Assembly (NCBI GenBank): GCA_907165135.1
Contig: OU015567.1
Coordinates: 4,593,001-4,657,000 of the forward strand
Origin: Oikopleura dioica
Lineage: Eukaryota; Chordata; Appendicularia; Copelata; Oikopleuridae
Length of the DNA stretch: 64,000 bases
Reading direction: 5' to 3'
In this document: positions 21,687-33,073 of the stretch, one piece after another
How positions within the stretch are numbered: the first letter of the stretch is position 1
Layout of the letters: every line of letters starts with the position of its first letter
The notes under the pieces: generated by a model
The model's database searches: none
What the model was told of the DNA's origin: nothing
The model's input: the letters and a program-made list of their open reading frames with translations, nothing else
Made by a program: the position numbers and the translations under genes

Positions 21687-21694
21687 TTTATAAA
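21687..21694 (-). promoter_or_regulatory. TATA box of peptide precursor
   Basis: TTTATAAA about 90 bases upstream of the 21597 start, followed by a CA-rich leader. Inferred core promoter. Confidence 0.5.
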
Positions 21695-22084
21695 TGCGTC
21701 AGGGATCAATATAATTAATCAAGAATATTTTCGCGAGAAGAATATCACGGTCATTTTCAATACGTCTCAATAGAATCATCCGACGACCAGCTTACAGAGA
21801 TCAACGAGGACAATGGCAGAAGTCAAGTGATTTCCACTGATCAATAATTTAACAGTTAACGGAAACTATAATTGTGGTTTCATTCAAGAAGAATTTTATT
21901 TTCTGAATTCTAGAAAGGTCAATCATGAGCATCTTCGTCTTCGATCTTTTTCTGTTGGCAACTTTCTTCGGTGTCTCCATCTCTTAGTGATCATATCAGT
22001 AGGAAGCTGAGGAAAATTATTGATTCTTGTTTTTTGAGGAATTTTCTAACAGAAACTTTGCTTTGATTTATTTTCCAGAAAGTA

Positions 22085-23023
22085 TTAGAGATCAGTGAAT
22101 GTGTTGAATTTGTACCAGCCCCGATGGTGGAAACGAAGACATTTGACGGCATTGTCGATCTCAGATTGTTCTCGGCGCTTGAAATCTATGACTTGAGTCA
22201 TGTCACGATTGAGATTCGGCGCAAGAAAGACAGGCCAGATGTATCGAATTCGACCCGGGTTGCTTCTTACCCGGTGATAAACCGCTAAAATATATGTTTT
22301 GATAAAACCCCGTGAAGATCGCTACCATTTATTTTTCCATCGGAAAAGTGTTCCATCAAGTTTCCGAAATTAATAAATAAGCAATTTACCATTGGCTTTA
22401 CCGGGTACCACTCGCCGTCATACTGTATTTCAAGGCCACCGGTAGAATCTTGCTTTAAAATCGTCATCATACAGTTGTCATAATGGGACTTTGTTCCCAT
22501 TTTTCCAGGGGGAGTTTTCTCATAAAAAAGAGCATCAAGGATAGCTCCATTGGGATCATTATTGTCGAGCAAACTGCCAGAAGTGAAGTTGAGGGCTTCT
22601 TCACAGAGCTCTAGAAGAGAATAGCCGAGATTGGAAATTGCTTTCAAATAATCATAGAAGACGGTGTCAACTTTGTTTTCGTCCAATTTGATCGAGTTGT
22701 TTCTATTCAAATATAATGCCTTTTACGCTAATAAATACAAACGGTGAATTTTTGAAAGCTTCATCTTGAAAAATATCGCCCTCAGCTAACAACTTCCCTT
22801 GAGAATCCTTGATTTTCATCCTTTGCTCGTCTGTTGCTCTGTAAATATTCTCAGAAGCAAGCTCCAAGCGTTTGGTAAGAGTTTCCGGAACATCGTGATT
22901 TTTGAGGATAAAGAAACCGAATTCGCTAAGTGCCCTAAAAAGTTGCTCTCGAGTTTCTTCATCTCTCTTTTTTAAGAGCTCAAAATCGATAATTGGAATT
23001 TCAAAGGATAAATACTCTGACAT
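22085..23023 (-). CDS. 2-oxoglutarate/Fe(II)-dependent oxygenase (IPNS-like)
   Basis: Cytosolic non-heme iron oxygenase using 2-oxoglutarate; the substrate is unknown. Three exons. The start at 23023 gives MSEYLSFEIPIIDFELL (family N-terminal IPxIDF), then FGFFILKNHDVP (GFFxxxNHGVP block). Exon 2 carries the iron motif HYDNCMMTIL (HxD), GGLEIQYDGEWYPVKP and INFGNLMEHFSDG. Exon 3 supplies the distal His and the 2OG-binding Arg (VYHRVRSNPGRIRY) and ends NTFTDL. Exon 1 joins exon 2 through a GTTTGT donor. All iron and co-substrate ligands are present, so it is probably active. Length about 290 residues, normal for the family. Confidence 0.9.
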
Positions 23024-23185
23024 GGCGTTTTTTTTAAAATTGACTTCCGGTTTGACTCTATCAAGGAAAATAGCGATCTACAGTGATGATCCAAGTAGAG
23101 ACCTTACAATAGGGTCCAGGTTGGAATTTGACTCGGAAGGAAGGTTTGGGTTTAAAGGTTGTAAAAGCAGTCGTTATAAGTAAAA

Positions 23186-23747
23186 GTGGCTGGTCCCGCT
23201 GAGATCTGTCCCTCTGGTGGCGCGTACCACTCGCGTGTCACCGATAATTGCTCAGCACTTTGCGCTCCGAGCAGATTTCAGATTGAAGAGAGAATTTGGC
23301 CTTTAGGGTCAAGCAAGACTCAGTTTTCATCATGTCATTTGTCAACAAAATTTATAGAACGCTATCAGGTTAGATCAAGTTTTTGAAAAACAAAAAAAAA
23401 TCAACAAGAAAATCCAATTTTTTTTTGTGAAAAAAATCAAAAAAAAAATTAAATTTTTGCGAAAATTATTGCGTAAGCATCTTTAAAATGCACTTATCAA
23501 CCTGCTGTTTTACTATAAAAAATTGGTAATTAAATTAAAGAATATTTTTGAAATTATCATTTATGCATTTTTAAAGCAAAAAAATACATATGTATATGTT
23601 TATGTTCTATAGAAGACGTCATTACTGTCAGCTTTATGCTGAAAAATAAGCAATTTGAGTCATTTCTACACATATCAAAAAGATTCAAACGGATTATCAT
23701 CAATTTTTCAGGTCGATCAAAAACGAATTGCATCGCCGTCCTCCTCC
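23186..23747 (+). CDS. Possible small Cys-rich protein fragment
   Basis: An exon reading PAEICPSGGAYHSRVTDNCS..LCAPSRFQIEERIWPLG ends FIERYQ at a GTTAGA donor. After an acceptor at about 23711 (TTTTTTCAG) it continues in phase for 13 residues to a stop. No start or signal peptide could be placed upstream. It could be a remnant. Confidence 0.3.
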
Positions 23748-24125
23748 CGTTGACATCAGTCGTCGACGAAGCCGTCCTGGATAATCGCTCAAAGGGAAAT
23801 TGTCAAATTGTCTAGGAATCTAGTAATTAAGTAGAGATCGTTAAGTATTTTTTTCAAATGGACTTAACTTCCGTAGAAGCATTAATAAGCCACTAAAGAG
23901 GCTACAAAAGTATTTTATGATTGTCGCGAGATTGGCATCTCGCCCTCGCTGTCTGAGGAATGTTATTCCTTTTCGAGGCCTCGTTAAAAATATTCAGCAA
24001 GGGCGCTCTTTTTGTTTCGATAACTGAGTTTCGATAACAATGAAGAATAAATTGACACCTGCATTTCGTTATTTTCAAATAACTTATCAAAAAAACGAAG
24101 TCTGTTAATAGGGACTACCTTTGAA

Positions 24126-24345
24126 ATTATTCGTTAAAAAAAATAAGAATATAAAATAATCATAATTATAAAAAATATCATTTTAAAAAAATATTTTTTA
24201 AAATTTTTAATTTTTTTAAAAAAATTATTTAAAAAATTAATTATCAAAAATATTAATGAATAATTTAAAAATATTTTTGACAAAATTATCACAAAATTTT
24301 TAAAATTTGTAAAAAATATTTTTTGTATAATTTCTTTTGACAACA
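24126..24345. repeat. AT-rich low-complexity block
   Basis: About 220 bases of almost pure A and T (AAAATATTTTTT-type words) just upstream of the SEA-like gene. The low complexity prevents calling any exon here. Confidence 0.8.
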
Positions 24346-24353
24346 CAAAATAG

Positions 24354-26099
24354 GAATTCACGGCCTACAAAAAAGAGCTAGAAAATGACATGGTTCGAAT
24401 CCTGGAACAAGCGCCTGGATTAGCCCGAGTTCACATTTTGAACTTTCAAACGACCGATCAGGGCTCAGAAGCCAGGTTGTACTTATGGCTCGTAAAAGCA
24501 CGATTTTGCGTATTTCTCCGCAGAAAAATCGTCCCAAATGAAGCTTGAATGTCAAAAATTATTTCAGGTTGAATTTCTTCTTTTACAAAAAAGACACCGA
24601 AGAGGCCGAGGAAAAATCGTCACTGACCCTTTCCGAGGCTTTGACACGCTGGTTCGAGCTTGAATGGGTGAAAGAAAATTACGAAGCAGCGAGCAAATTT
24701 GGCACTCCCAAAGTTATGGCAGGTAATCCTTGTTGATTTATTCGGCGAGATTGTATTAAAGCCGTTCATTAGTTGAGGACTTAAAAGCGGAAGAAATTGT
24801 CAAGGAAGCGATCAAGGAGGCGCAGGAAAAAGCAGCCGATTCCTCAAGTTCTTCAAGCAGCGACGACTCAAAATCATGTTGTGAAGACCAAGCTGCTCAG
24901 GAAAATGACAAAAATTTTGTCCTAAAAATAATTAACCACTTTCAATTATTTCAAATATTGTTGAAATTGGCATCCAAAAAAGGAACCTGAAGAAAATACC
25001 GAGCCCGTTCCCGAGCAAAAGTCTGAACCCGAGCAAGCAATCGTCGCTGAACCAACACAAACCTCTGAGCCCGAGCCTGTGCCAGCCGAACCAGAACCAA
25101 AACAGCAAGAAGAAGCCGAACCAGAGCAAGAAACACAAGAAACTCAAGAACAAGAAGCCGTCAAATGCGATTCAAAATCATCATCAAACTCTTCGTTGTC
25201 TTCAAATTCCTCCGGGAGCTCTAAAAAATCCCAGAAACTATCATTTCTAAAAAGAGATTGGCTAGCTTGCTGTGGAACCAAGGAACCAGCGGCGCCAGTT
25301 CAAGAAAAAGCAGTAGAAGAGAAAATTGAAGAAAATGTAAATTTTGTAGTTATTTGCTACTTATTTCTTGAGCGAATTTTTCAGGTCGAAGAATCCCCAG
25401 AAATAGAGCCAAAGAAACCGTCTTTTTTCCAGAAAGATTGGTTCGCCTGCTGCAGCGGTGAGAAAAAAGAAGATCTAGAAGGAAACAAGCAACCAGAAGA
25501 AAATGGAAAGCCCGAAGTTTTGCAAAAACTCGACGAAGCAGTCGAAGATCTTCAAAAGACCCAAGAACCAGAAGCAGCCCAAGAGCAGGAAAAATCAGAA
25601 GAAATGGTAAAAACTGAAGAACCAGAGAAACAAGAGCCCGAACAAGAGCCAGAACCAGAACAAGAAACGAAAGATATAGAAGTTGCTGAAAATGCCCCAG
25701 AAAAAGAACAACCCAAAAAAGGTTATTGCATTACTGTCATCTCTTCCTCAATTTAATCATCTTTTAGAGTCGACCTTTGGCTGTTGCGAGCTCAGAAAAC
25801 TCATCCGAAAAACAGAGCAAAAATCAGAAGAACCGAAAGCCAAAGAACCAGAAGGACCAGAACCAGCTGCACCGGAAAAAGAAGAAAGCAAAACAAAAAT
25901 GACCTGCTGCGGACTCCGCCAAAAATCAAGCCCCGCTACTGACAAGCGAGAACAATCAGAAGACCCGGTAGAACAGAAAGAATCGCTCATCGAAGTTCCC
26001 AAACTCGAACCAATCAAAGAAGAATCAAGAACCGGATCGGAGCAGCTAAAAACCGACATCGCATCTGAGCAAGTTCAAAAATCTCAAACCACCAAATAA
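24354..26099 (+). CDS. SEA-like protein with repeated Cys-Cys motifs, 5' incomplete
   Basis: The first visible exon follows acceptor AAAATAG. FTAYKKELENDMVRILEQAP, VHILNFQTTDQGSEARLNFF and FFYKKDTEE together resemble a SEA domain (extracellular, near the membrane). Next come a Ser/Asp stretch and a long Glu/Pro/Gln-rich region holding five CC motifs: SKSCCEDQ, RDWLACCGTKEP, KDWFACCSGEKK, FGCCELRK and KMTCCGLRQK. Two are near-identical 14-residue repeats (SF-KRDWLACC / SF-QKDWFACC). Intron 24901-24982 joins in frame as GA-AG (GCTCAG|GAAAAT); the others are GT-AG. The paired Cys could be lipidation or metal sites. I found no upstream start, signal or membrane helix. Function unknown. Confidence 0.7.
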
Positions 26100-26146
26100 T
26101 GCCTCAGTTTACCACTTCTTTTTTCCTACTAACTCGTTTTTTAAAA

Positions 26147-26152
26147 AATAAA
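26147..26152 (+). terminator. Poly(A) signal AATAAA
   Basis: About 48 bases after the stop of the Cys-Cys motif gene. Confidence 0.6.
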
Positions 26153-26599
26153 TATAAAAAAATCTCAAAAAAATCCGCTTTTTCAATGACGCGTGGCAAA
26201 AAACAGTTCATCATCGATTTTGAATTTGATGAATAATTTGCTTTTTATGCGATTTAAAATTCACCATCGTCTCTTTTTCAACCGTCATAAACCTCTCGTA
26301 ATTTCACGTAATTAGAAACTCCTCTAGAATTTTAACCACCAGGCAGTCCAAATAACTTTCTTGCCGCTAAATTATATCTTTTCCAAATTTTTCTGTCTTT
26401 TATCTTTCTAGGAGGATACTCGATTCGATTTGATAAGTTGCTATTACAACATAACGGTAACGGACGTGTCTCGCTTTTATATCTCTATTTGAGTTGCCAC
26501 GAGTTCAGACGGTTGAAGTTCAGAAAGGGTTAAAAAGGCTGAAAAAAGCTTCAATTAACAGGAAAAATAACAAAATAAGGGGGGAACAAAGGAGGGTAA

Positions 26600-26850
26600 G
26601 CGCTGGGCGGGGAACCCTGTTTACAAAACCTGAGTCAGGCTACATATAAAGAAGCTTCAAATCCTGACTCAGGGTTAGGTCTGGGCAGGGAACCCTGTCT
26701 AGAAAATCTGAGTCAGGCAAAATTTAAAGCTGCTTCAAATCCTGACTCAGGGTAAAGTCTTGGCGGGTTACCCTGTCTTGAAAACCTCAGTCAGGCTTTA
26801 CAGAAAACTGCTGCAAACCCTGACTCAGTGTTTCTAGACTGGTCTTTCAC
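26600..26850. repeat. Three tandem stem-loops, CCTGAGTCAGG family
   Basis: Three successive units, each with AACC-CTGT...AAAACCTGAGTCAGGC on the left and CCTGACTCAGGGT on the right, spaced about 75 bases. The third unit differs by point changes (CCTCAGTCAGG, CTGACTCAGTG). Confidence 0.8.
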
Positions 26851-28488
26851 AGGTCAGTTTTTGTTAATAATTTATTGGCCGATCTTATAAACTATAATTC
26901 ATTATGCTACAACATACCTATTTGCTAATTTTTGAGAGCGGGAAATAACAACAAGAGTGCGGAATTTAGTAACTTGAAGAATCTAACTTACAAAAATACG
27001 AACAAGGATTGAGGCTTCAAAGCAAAATTCTCCACTCCAACTCTCTTTTCTTTGAAAAAAGAGTTTTTTCCCTTTGAAGATAATAGATTTGTTAAATCTT
27101 CGGCGAAATATTGAGCATGTTCCGTGGCGCGCCACGTGACAGCGCTTGAATGCGCGCGGGGCCAAGATCGCTCCTTGACCCAGCATGCTCGAAAATACCG
27201 ATGCCAGCCGTTTAGACATTTCAGTGAACGTTTTCGCTTCCGTTTTTACTCACCGCCTAAAAATGTTCTCTTTTACCGAGATTTTTGACCTTTCAAAACA
27301 ACGTTTTTTGAATTGCACGTGAGCTGGTCGAATACTGATAACCTTTTTGGTCGGAAAAGATAAGAAACAGGAAAAAATAAATAAAAAAATTCTTTACTTT
27401 TATTTAATTTTTTTATAAAAGAAAATTATTTTAAAAAGCGATAGTAAAATTGAAAATCTGGCTTTAAAGCCAATCAAAGGGTTCATTTTTGTTTCCTAGC
27501 CAATCAAAAGGGCGGAAACTTGGAATTTTTATATGAACTTCTTTTTATCATTTTTGAGCATCTTTAATTTTGAAGAGTGGTTTAGAAAAGCGCGTGGAAA
27601 TCAAAACTCTGAGCTTCTCTCAAAAAACGAGTTTCCCACTTTGTCCAAACGGTGGCTTCCGATTACCGGAAATCTCGAATAATAAATCATGCAGATTATT
27701 ATGCAGGCAATCAACGATGTCATGGCCGAGGTCACGTTCTAAACAACCTTTCTTTTTTTACAAATTCTGCAAATTACAAATTTTAAAATTTAATTAATTG
27801 AATCGAAAAATTGACGATTGGCTTGGAGGTTCCACGAAATTGAACACGAATGAAAAGAAGAAGAAGCGTAAGTCAATGATTATAATGGACTTGTGATTTG
27901 TTGAGCTTAGGGGTGTTCCTCGAAGCTGAAGCAGCAATTTGGCACGGACGGCGGCAAAGCGGATAACAGGCGGCTGCAAAGACCGATCGCCACCCGCTGA
28001 TCAAATATTCCACCAAAGCGCTATTTTTTCACTGACTTGGCGTTTTTTAATGAATAATAGCTCTCAAAAATTTTCATTTGAAATGAATTTAGAATAATGA
28101 ATAATCATGTATAAAGAGTTAATTTGAAACTTCATTTTTTTAAAATATGAAATAAAATTGGGGATCGAAAATTTCATTCACTTTTATGGTTTTTCTTTTT
28201 TTTTGAAGAATGAATTTCGATAAAATTTTGTTGAGCAAAATTAACCTTATCCTCGAAAAAGCAACTTCCGGAAGTCCTAGTGGCCAGCCGCGAAACAGTT
28301 AATCCAATAATCATTGTCTCCCTTATCCTCGAAAATTCGTGCTTCCTCTGAGGGCGCTGTTCCGCGGCCCGTTCCGCGCGGAACTTCGACGCTGCGTCGA
28401 GTTAAAGAACTGTCTCCTGAAGCTCTACCATCTTCAACTGAAACTTTTTGAAAGGAAAAGAGAAAAATCGAAAGCAGAATTTTCGATT

Positions 28489-31400
28489 ATGAAGATTTCA
28501 AATTTTATAGCATTGTGTATTTCATTTGCAGCGGGAAAACGAGAGTATCGGATTCGTCAGAGATCGCTAAAGGAGGTCAAAGGTAATATCAAATCGTCTC
28601 AAATTGCTAAAAAAGAGCCGATTGCGGCTTTCTTTTCGTAAAAATTGGACCTCGACAAAGCCGCGCGCGGCTTTTTGTCAAGAAAGTAACTGTTGGAGCG
28701 AAAAGATTCGGGTCGAATATGTTTTTTTTCGAGTCGAAAGCCGCAATAAGCTATTTTTGGATCGAAAGCCGCGCGCGGCTTTTTTGGAGTTTTTATTCGA
28801 TCAAGAAATACCAAAACTAGTCACTAAAGGTCTTCGTTATTCATTTTTTGTATTCTTTAACCAATAGATCTTCATAAATCACATTCATTTCTAGTGAAAC
28901 GAGACGGGCTGATGTACCAACCAGCTGGAGGCATGAACATTCTACAAAGAAGCACAAAATTTCTCAAACGAAACGGAAAAGTCAAAACTGGCGAAGTCGA
29001 CAACATCAAGGTCCTCACTCAAGGAACGGTCTTATTTTGAAAAAAGGTCAAACGAACAACCTCTTATTCTCGCACCCTGACCTTGAGCTACTTTTCTAAG
29101 CATTAGTGAAGCAAACTCTGGGTAAATTATCTTTCTGGTCAATAGAAAAATGACAAATGTTACGTTTTTCGAGAATTTCTAACAGAATTTTTCAGATGAT
29201 TTTTTTTCTAAAGCGAAAATTGTTCAATAAAAAAAGACCTCTTTTCCAGCTGATAAAGACGTTCTGGTGGCATCTGCGAATTTGCGTCGCGCGGCCGTAA
29301 AGCCCCGTCCCGCAAATATGAAATATGTGACTTGGGATGAAAGGTAACTCTTCCGCTGATAACTCAGATTCCCAAAATCTGATCCAGCTTCTTGCTCATT
29401 TACTCGCTCAATCATCTAACGGAACACTTGTGTTCAAACCAAACAGAATTACGAGCAATCAATCAGTTTTGCTCAATTTATCCTTACACGTTCTTTCTTG
29501 TTTCAAAATGTATCCAAATCGAGAAGCCGCTTGCGGCTTTGAGCAAAATGAAACAATAAGCCGTGCCTCGCGCGGCTTAAGAATTTCAATTTCAGTTTCG
29601 AGTATTGCGGCTTCGAGATAATTAAAATTTTGAAACCGCGCAGAGCGCGGCTAATTGTTTTGTTTCGCTCGAAGCCGCAAGCGGCTTCTCGATCTGAATC
29701 TATAAAAAATCTTTTTTAAAATTATCTTTGACAAAAAATTTTGAAACTTTTTTAGCCTTGCCTCATCCGCAGCAGAACACGCTCGTCGATGCCAATTTGG
29801 CCATTCGACAGCCGACCAGCTTCGCCACTCGAAATGGGGCTACACGATTGGAGAAAACATCGCGGTCTTTAGAGGCCCAAAGACCTTCGAAACGGACCAT
29901 TTCGTCTGGGTCACTGATGGTTTTTACGACGAGCGAAAATACTACAACTACGAAACGGGCCATTGCGAAGCGCAATGCGGCCATTACGAAGTTCTCGTTC
30001 ACGCCGAACAGGAAGGCTTTTCATCTCAAATTAAACGTTTCAGGAAATTTTTGAAGCTAAATTGGATGTCTCAAAATTCTTTTATAAACCGAGCCAAAAA
30101 AATCCCTTTCTGGTTATTTTCGGAGAAAATTTATTTAAACAATTTATAAAATTATTTTCTCAATAAAAAACGCGTATAAAAAGCTTCTCAGGAAAAAATG
30201 GGCTGCGCGGTCTCAAGTTGCACCTCAGTCGTCGACGCGTTCATGAAGCTGAGCCGGGTTGAGCTCGGAGAGAACCCCTTTCACGTTGTGGTTTGCCACT
30301 ACGCACCTGTCGTCATGACGCCAAGTTTATACGAGGTAAGTTAAATTAAATATACTAATACGCGCGATAAGAACAGCCTGTTTTCATAAATGACCGATAA
30401 AACTGAGCGATAAATTAGCATCTCACGCGTTTTTCGATCCAATTTTTGACACAAAAAATTGCCTTAAAAATCAAGATTTCTCTAGAATTATCGCTCGAAA
30501 ATCGAAAAGTCGCTTACGGCTTTGAGTTTGAAAAAAAGGAGCCGCGCAAAGCGCGGCTTTAATTTTCATCCGACTCGAAGCCGCAAGCGGCTTCTCGATT
30601 TTTAGCAAAAATTCTAGAGAAACCTAGAGAAAGAAGGAAATTTTCAATAATTTCTTCAGAAAGGTGGTTTCTGCGGAAAATGCCCAAGAGGTTGGAACGG
30701 TGGTTGTATTGCAGGACTTTGTACTTCAGAAAGGCAAGGCTCACGAAAACAAGAAATCAGAATTTCGCAAAAGTCGTTGACATTTACAAGCTCGGACTAT
30801 CTTGAAAAGTGTCAGGCGCAATTTGCAATTGTGAGAGAATGCGAATCCGAAAGTGTCCACCTGTCGTTGTTTTCGTGAGCGTTTATAAAGTGAACCTGCT
30901 CCGGCGCCGCCAGCGCGGCTTATCGCCGGCATTCGCACGGACTCCGGATTGACTGACCATGATTTCGACAGGTAAACACAAAGAAAACATGTTAGAAATT
31001 TCTAGAAAAAAAAATTTTTTTTTGATTATTCACATCGAGAAGCAGCTTGCGGCTTCGAGTCAAAAATTTTAAAAAGCCGCGGCTCAGCGCGGATTTTTTT
31101 CTATAAAACTCGAAGCCGCAAACGGCTTCTCGATTTGATTAGCTTACCTGTTTCAGATCCGTCTTTGAATGGTCCGAATGGTCATCCTGCACCCGAACCT
31201 GCGGAATCGGAATCAAATGGCGTTTCCGAATGTGCGAAGGTTGCCAAGGCCCCGAAGGTGAGATGCAGCAATGCCGAGTCGCTCTCTGCCCAGCGAGCTC
31301 TTCAAGCTCTTCAACAGCGGTTGCTTCGAAGCCGAAGTTTTTGAGCTGGTCGAATTGGTCGGCTTGTGATAAAACTTGCGGATCAGGTAGGAGGATTAGA

Positions 31401-32379
31401 AATAGAAAGTGTAGCAAGCCGTGGGGATGCTCTGGGGTAAGTGCTGAGGCGGAATCGTGCTGGGCTGGAATGTGCAACTCTTGGGGAGCCTGGGGAAGTT
31501 GGAATCAGGAAAAGGGTTGAAAAAATTTTTTTCGGCAAGATCTTTTTATCGGGCAATTTTCGACTCGAAATAGTGCAACGTCAAATGTGGCTCTGGAACT
31601 CAAACTCGAACTCGAATTTGCGTTGGTGGCAATTCTTGCGCTGGTCCTCGATCTGAAACGAAAATTTGCGATCGACCATGTTCCACTTCGGCTCCAGCTG
31701 GTTTCTTGGCAAGAGGGTTGGCGACATTGAATGGCAACTGCGCTTTTGATATGAAGAGAAGAGAGCTTGAGTGCAAAGGAAAGCGGATTTTCTTCCTTGA
31801 TATCATGAAAAAAATTGAAAAATAATATTTTTTCGGTGAGATTATCCGGAATCAAGGAAGAAAATCCCAAAAAAGCGAGTAATCTTGAACATATTCCTCC
31901 TTTTGAGCGCGATTTTGCTAGCCGACAAGGAAAACAACAACGAATCAAGCTCATGAAAAATCTCAACTTCGAAGGAAACGCCATAGAAGATCTCGGACAC
32001 CTCAATGGCTATTGCAAGTTTGCGAAGGGAAAGGTAACCATTCATCTCATTTTTCACCTTTTCAAATTATGCTTTTTGAAGATCGACACGATCAATCTCG
32101 CGAAAAACAAGCTAAAATCTCTCCGCGCCGCCGATTTCAGCTCTTGTCGCCAAATCAGGGAGCTGAATATTTCAGAAAATCCACTTTCTTCACTCGATAT
32201 TGCAGCTTTCAAAAACATCAGAAAGCTATCAAAGCTTGTTGTTTCCAAAGATTTATCTAGCTGCTGGGGCATTCAAGGTAAAAATTCGGAAAAATATCTT
32301 CAGAAACTAACTTTTCAAAGATGTTGCTGATCTAATGATGCTTTCCAATCGGCTTGGAATGCAACTTGAAGTTGTATAA
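28489..32379 (+). CDS. Secreted CAP + thrombospondin-1 + LRR protein
   Basis: Extracellular modular protein. The start at 28489 gives a signal peptide (MKISNFIALCISFAAG). CAP domain: LVASANLRRAAVKPRPANM, WGYTIGENIAVF, CGHYEVLVHAEQ, MGCAVSSC, VVVCHYAPV; the Cys pattern fits SCP/CRISP. A Cys-rich piece (GFCGKCPRGWNGGC) follows, then three TSP1 repeats: FEWSEWSSCTRTCGIGIKWR, LSWSNWSACDKTCGSGRR and NSWGAWGSWNQ..CNVKCGSGTQTRTRIC. The C-terminal part has leucine-rich repeats (MKNLNFEGNAIEDLG; INLAKNKLKSLRAADF; ELNISENPLSSLD). Introns 29024-29249, 30012-30191 and 31509-31573 fit only as GA-AG. Four of the larger introns carry the same hairpin family. The exact border near 31790-31850 is uncertain. 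This domain order is unfamiliar to me. Confidence 0.83.
28615..28790. repeat. GAAGCCGC hairpin family, intron copy 1
   Basis: Two hairpins with AAAGCCGCGCGCGGCTTTTT and related arms, inside intron 1 of the CAP-TSP1 gene. Confidence 0.75.
29515..29695. repeat. GAAGCCGC hairpin family, intron copy 2
   Basis: Opens ATCGAGAAGCCGCTTGCGGC and closes GAAGCCGCAAGCGGCTTCTC, with inner CGCGCGGCTT / AGAGCGCGGCT arms. Lies in the intron after the WDE exon. Confidence 0.8.
30480..30605. repeat. GAAGCCGC hairpin family, intron copy 3
   Basis: Same outer arms (AATCGAAAAGTCGC..., GAAGCCGCAAGCGGCTTCTC) with inner GCCGCGCAAAGCGCGGC, inside the intron after SLYE. Confidence 0.8.
31035..31140. repeat. GAAGCCGC hairpin family, intron copy 4
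   Basis: Outer arms ATCGAGAAGCAGCTTGCGGC and GAAGCCGCAAACGGCTTCTC, inner AGCCGCGGCTCAGCGCGG, inside the intron before the first TSP1 exon. Confidence 0.8.
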
Positions 32380-32731
32380 TAAAAGCTCAAGGAGCGTTTT
32401 CTGTATATTGCAAAACCTGTCACTGTAAATTTCAAAATCCGTCATTCCCAATACAGTCCAAAACTTATTATTTGATGTTGATTTCTCAAACACAAAGAAA
32501 CTTTTATTGAAAATTAAGTTTGATAATTTACTTGATAGTCTGAATCTTAGATGCGGCTGATCATCCCTTGGGGAGGAAGAGCTCGCTAAGCGCGATTATT
32601 TAGTTTCCAACTTTTTAAATTTTTAATTTGGCACTTCAAGATTCCCCGCCTTTTCTTCTTCTCGGGCTCCGGTTTACAGATATTTTGCCGCAAAAGCAAG
32701 AATTAAAGAGAAAACCGCTTCCTTCAATTAA

Positions 32732-33073
32732 ATGTCTCAAGGTATATTTGAATTTTTGGTCTCAGCATCAATAAAGCTTGTTAAGACTTGGAGCTAGAAT
32801 GGGACGATCACGAGACATGTACAGATTTGGTCGTTGGCTCTGTTTTTTCACCGCGAAATTCGACAATAGAGCAATCTTTTTTTGAAAATCCGATGACGCC
32901 AAATGAGCTTATGAAGATCCTCAGGGAGATCACCCTCTGTAAGTTCATCCTATGTCAGAATGAGTCATCATATTAATACTGGTCTAATAATAGCTGCTGA
33001 CACGCCGCCGACGACGATAATGAGATCGCTGAAGAAACTCAATTTACTGTCACATACTGAGATTCTTTTATGA
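32732..33073 (+). CDS. Small acidic protein, unrecognised
   Basis: Three short exons joined by GT-AG introns. MSQ, then DLELEWDDHETCTDLVVGSV, FSPRNSTIEQSFFENPMTPN, ELMKILREITL and finally SADTPPTTIMRSLKKLNLLS to a stop at 33073. About 80 residues, likely helical, one Cys, no signal peptide. In-phase joins at both junctions support reality; no family recognised. Confidence 0.55.

Larger units (their letters stand above)
3398..21893. repeat. Left copy of an 18.5-kb near-identical block
   Basis: This stretch recurs in the same orientation at 45531-64000. Coordinate offset drifts from 42133 to 42107, so the second copy is 26 bases shorter. The differences I saw are run-length changes in A or T homopolymers; I noticed no clear substitution. 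The true right border lies beyond the window. Confidence 0.95.
26100..28488. other. Intergenic, 2.4 kb
   Basis: Contains a poly(A) signal (26147), three stem-loops (26600-26850), a GC-rich spot GTGGCGCGCCACGTGAC near 27125, and two CCAATCAAA boxes near 27470-27510. A pair of short coding-like segments at 27688-27741 and 27800-27983 could not be joined into a gene. Confidence 0.5.

Noticed and set aside
24391-24410. GGTTCGAATCCTGG resembling a tRNA T-arm
   Set aside because: No acceptor stem or anticodon arm around it, and the bases fall inside a well-supported SEA-like exon.
27688-27983. Short coding-like segments (MQIIMQAINDVMAEV and IDDWLGGSTKLNTNEKKKK...)
   Set aside because: No acceptor joins the first to the second and no family match; too weak to list as a gene.
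31437-31443. Strong GTAAGTG donor inside the second TSP1 repeat
   Set aside because: Reading through keeps the TSP1 Cys pattern (CSGVSAEAESCWAGMC); splicing here would break it.
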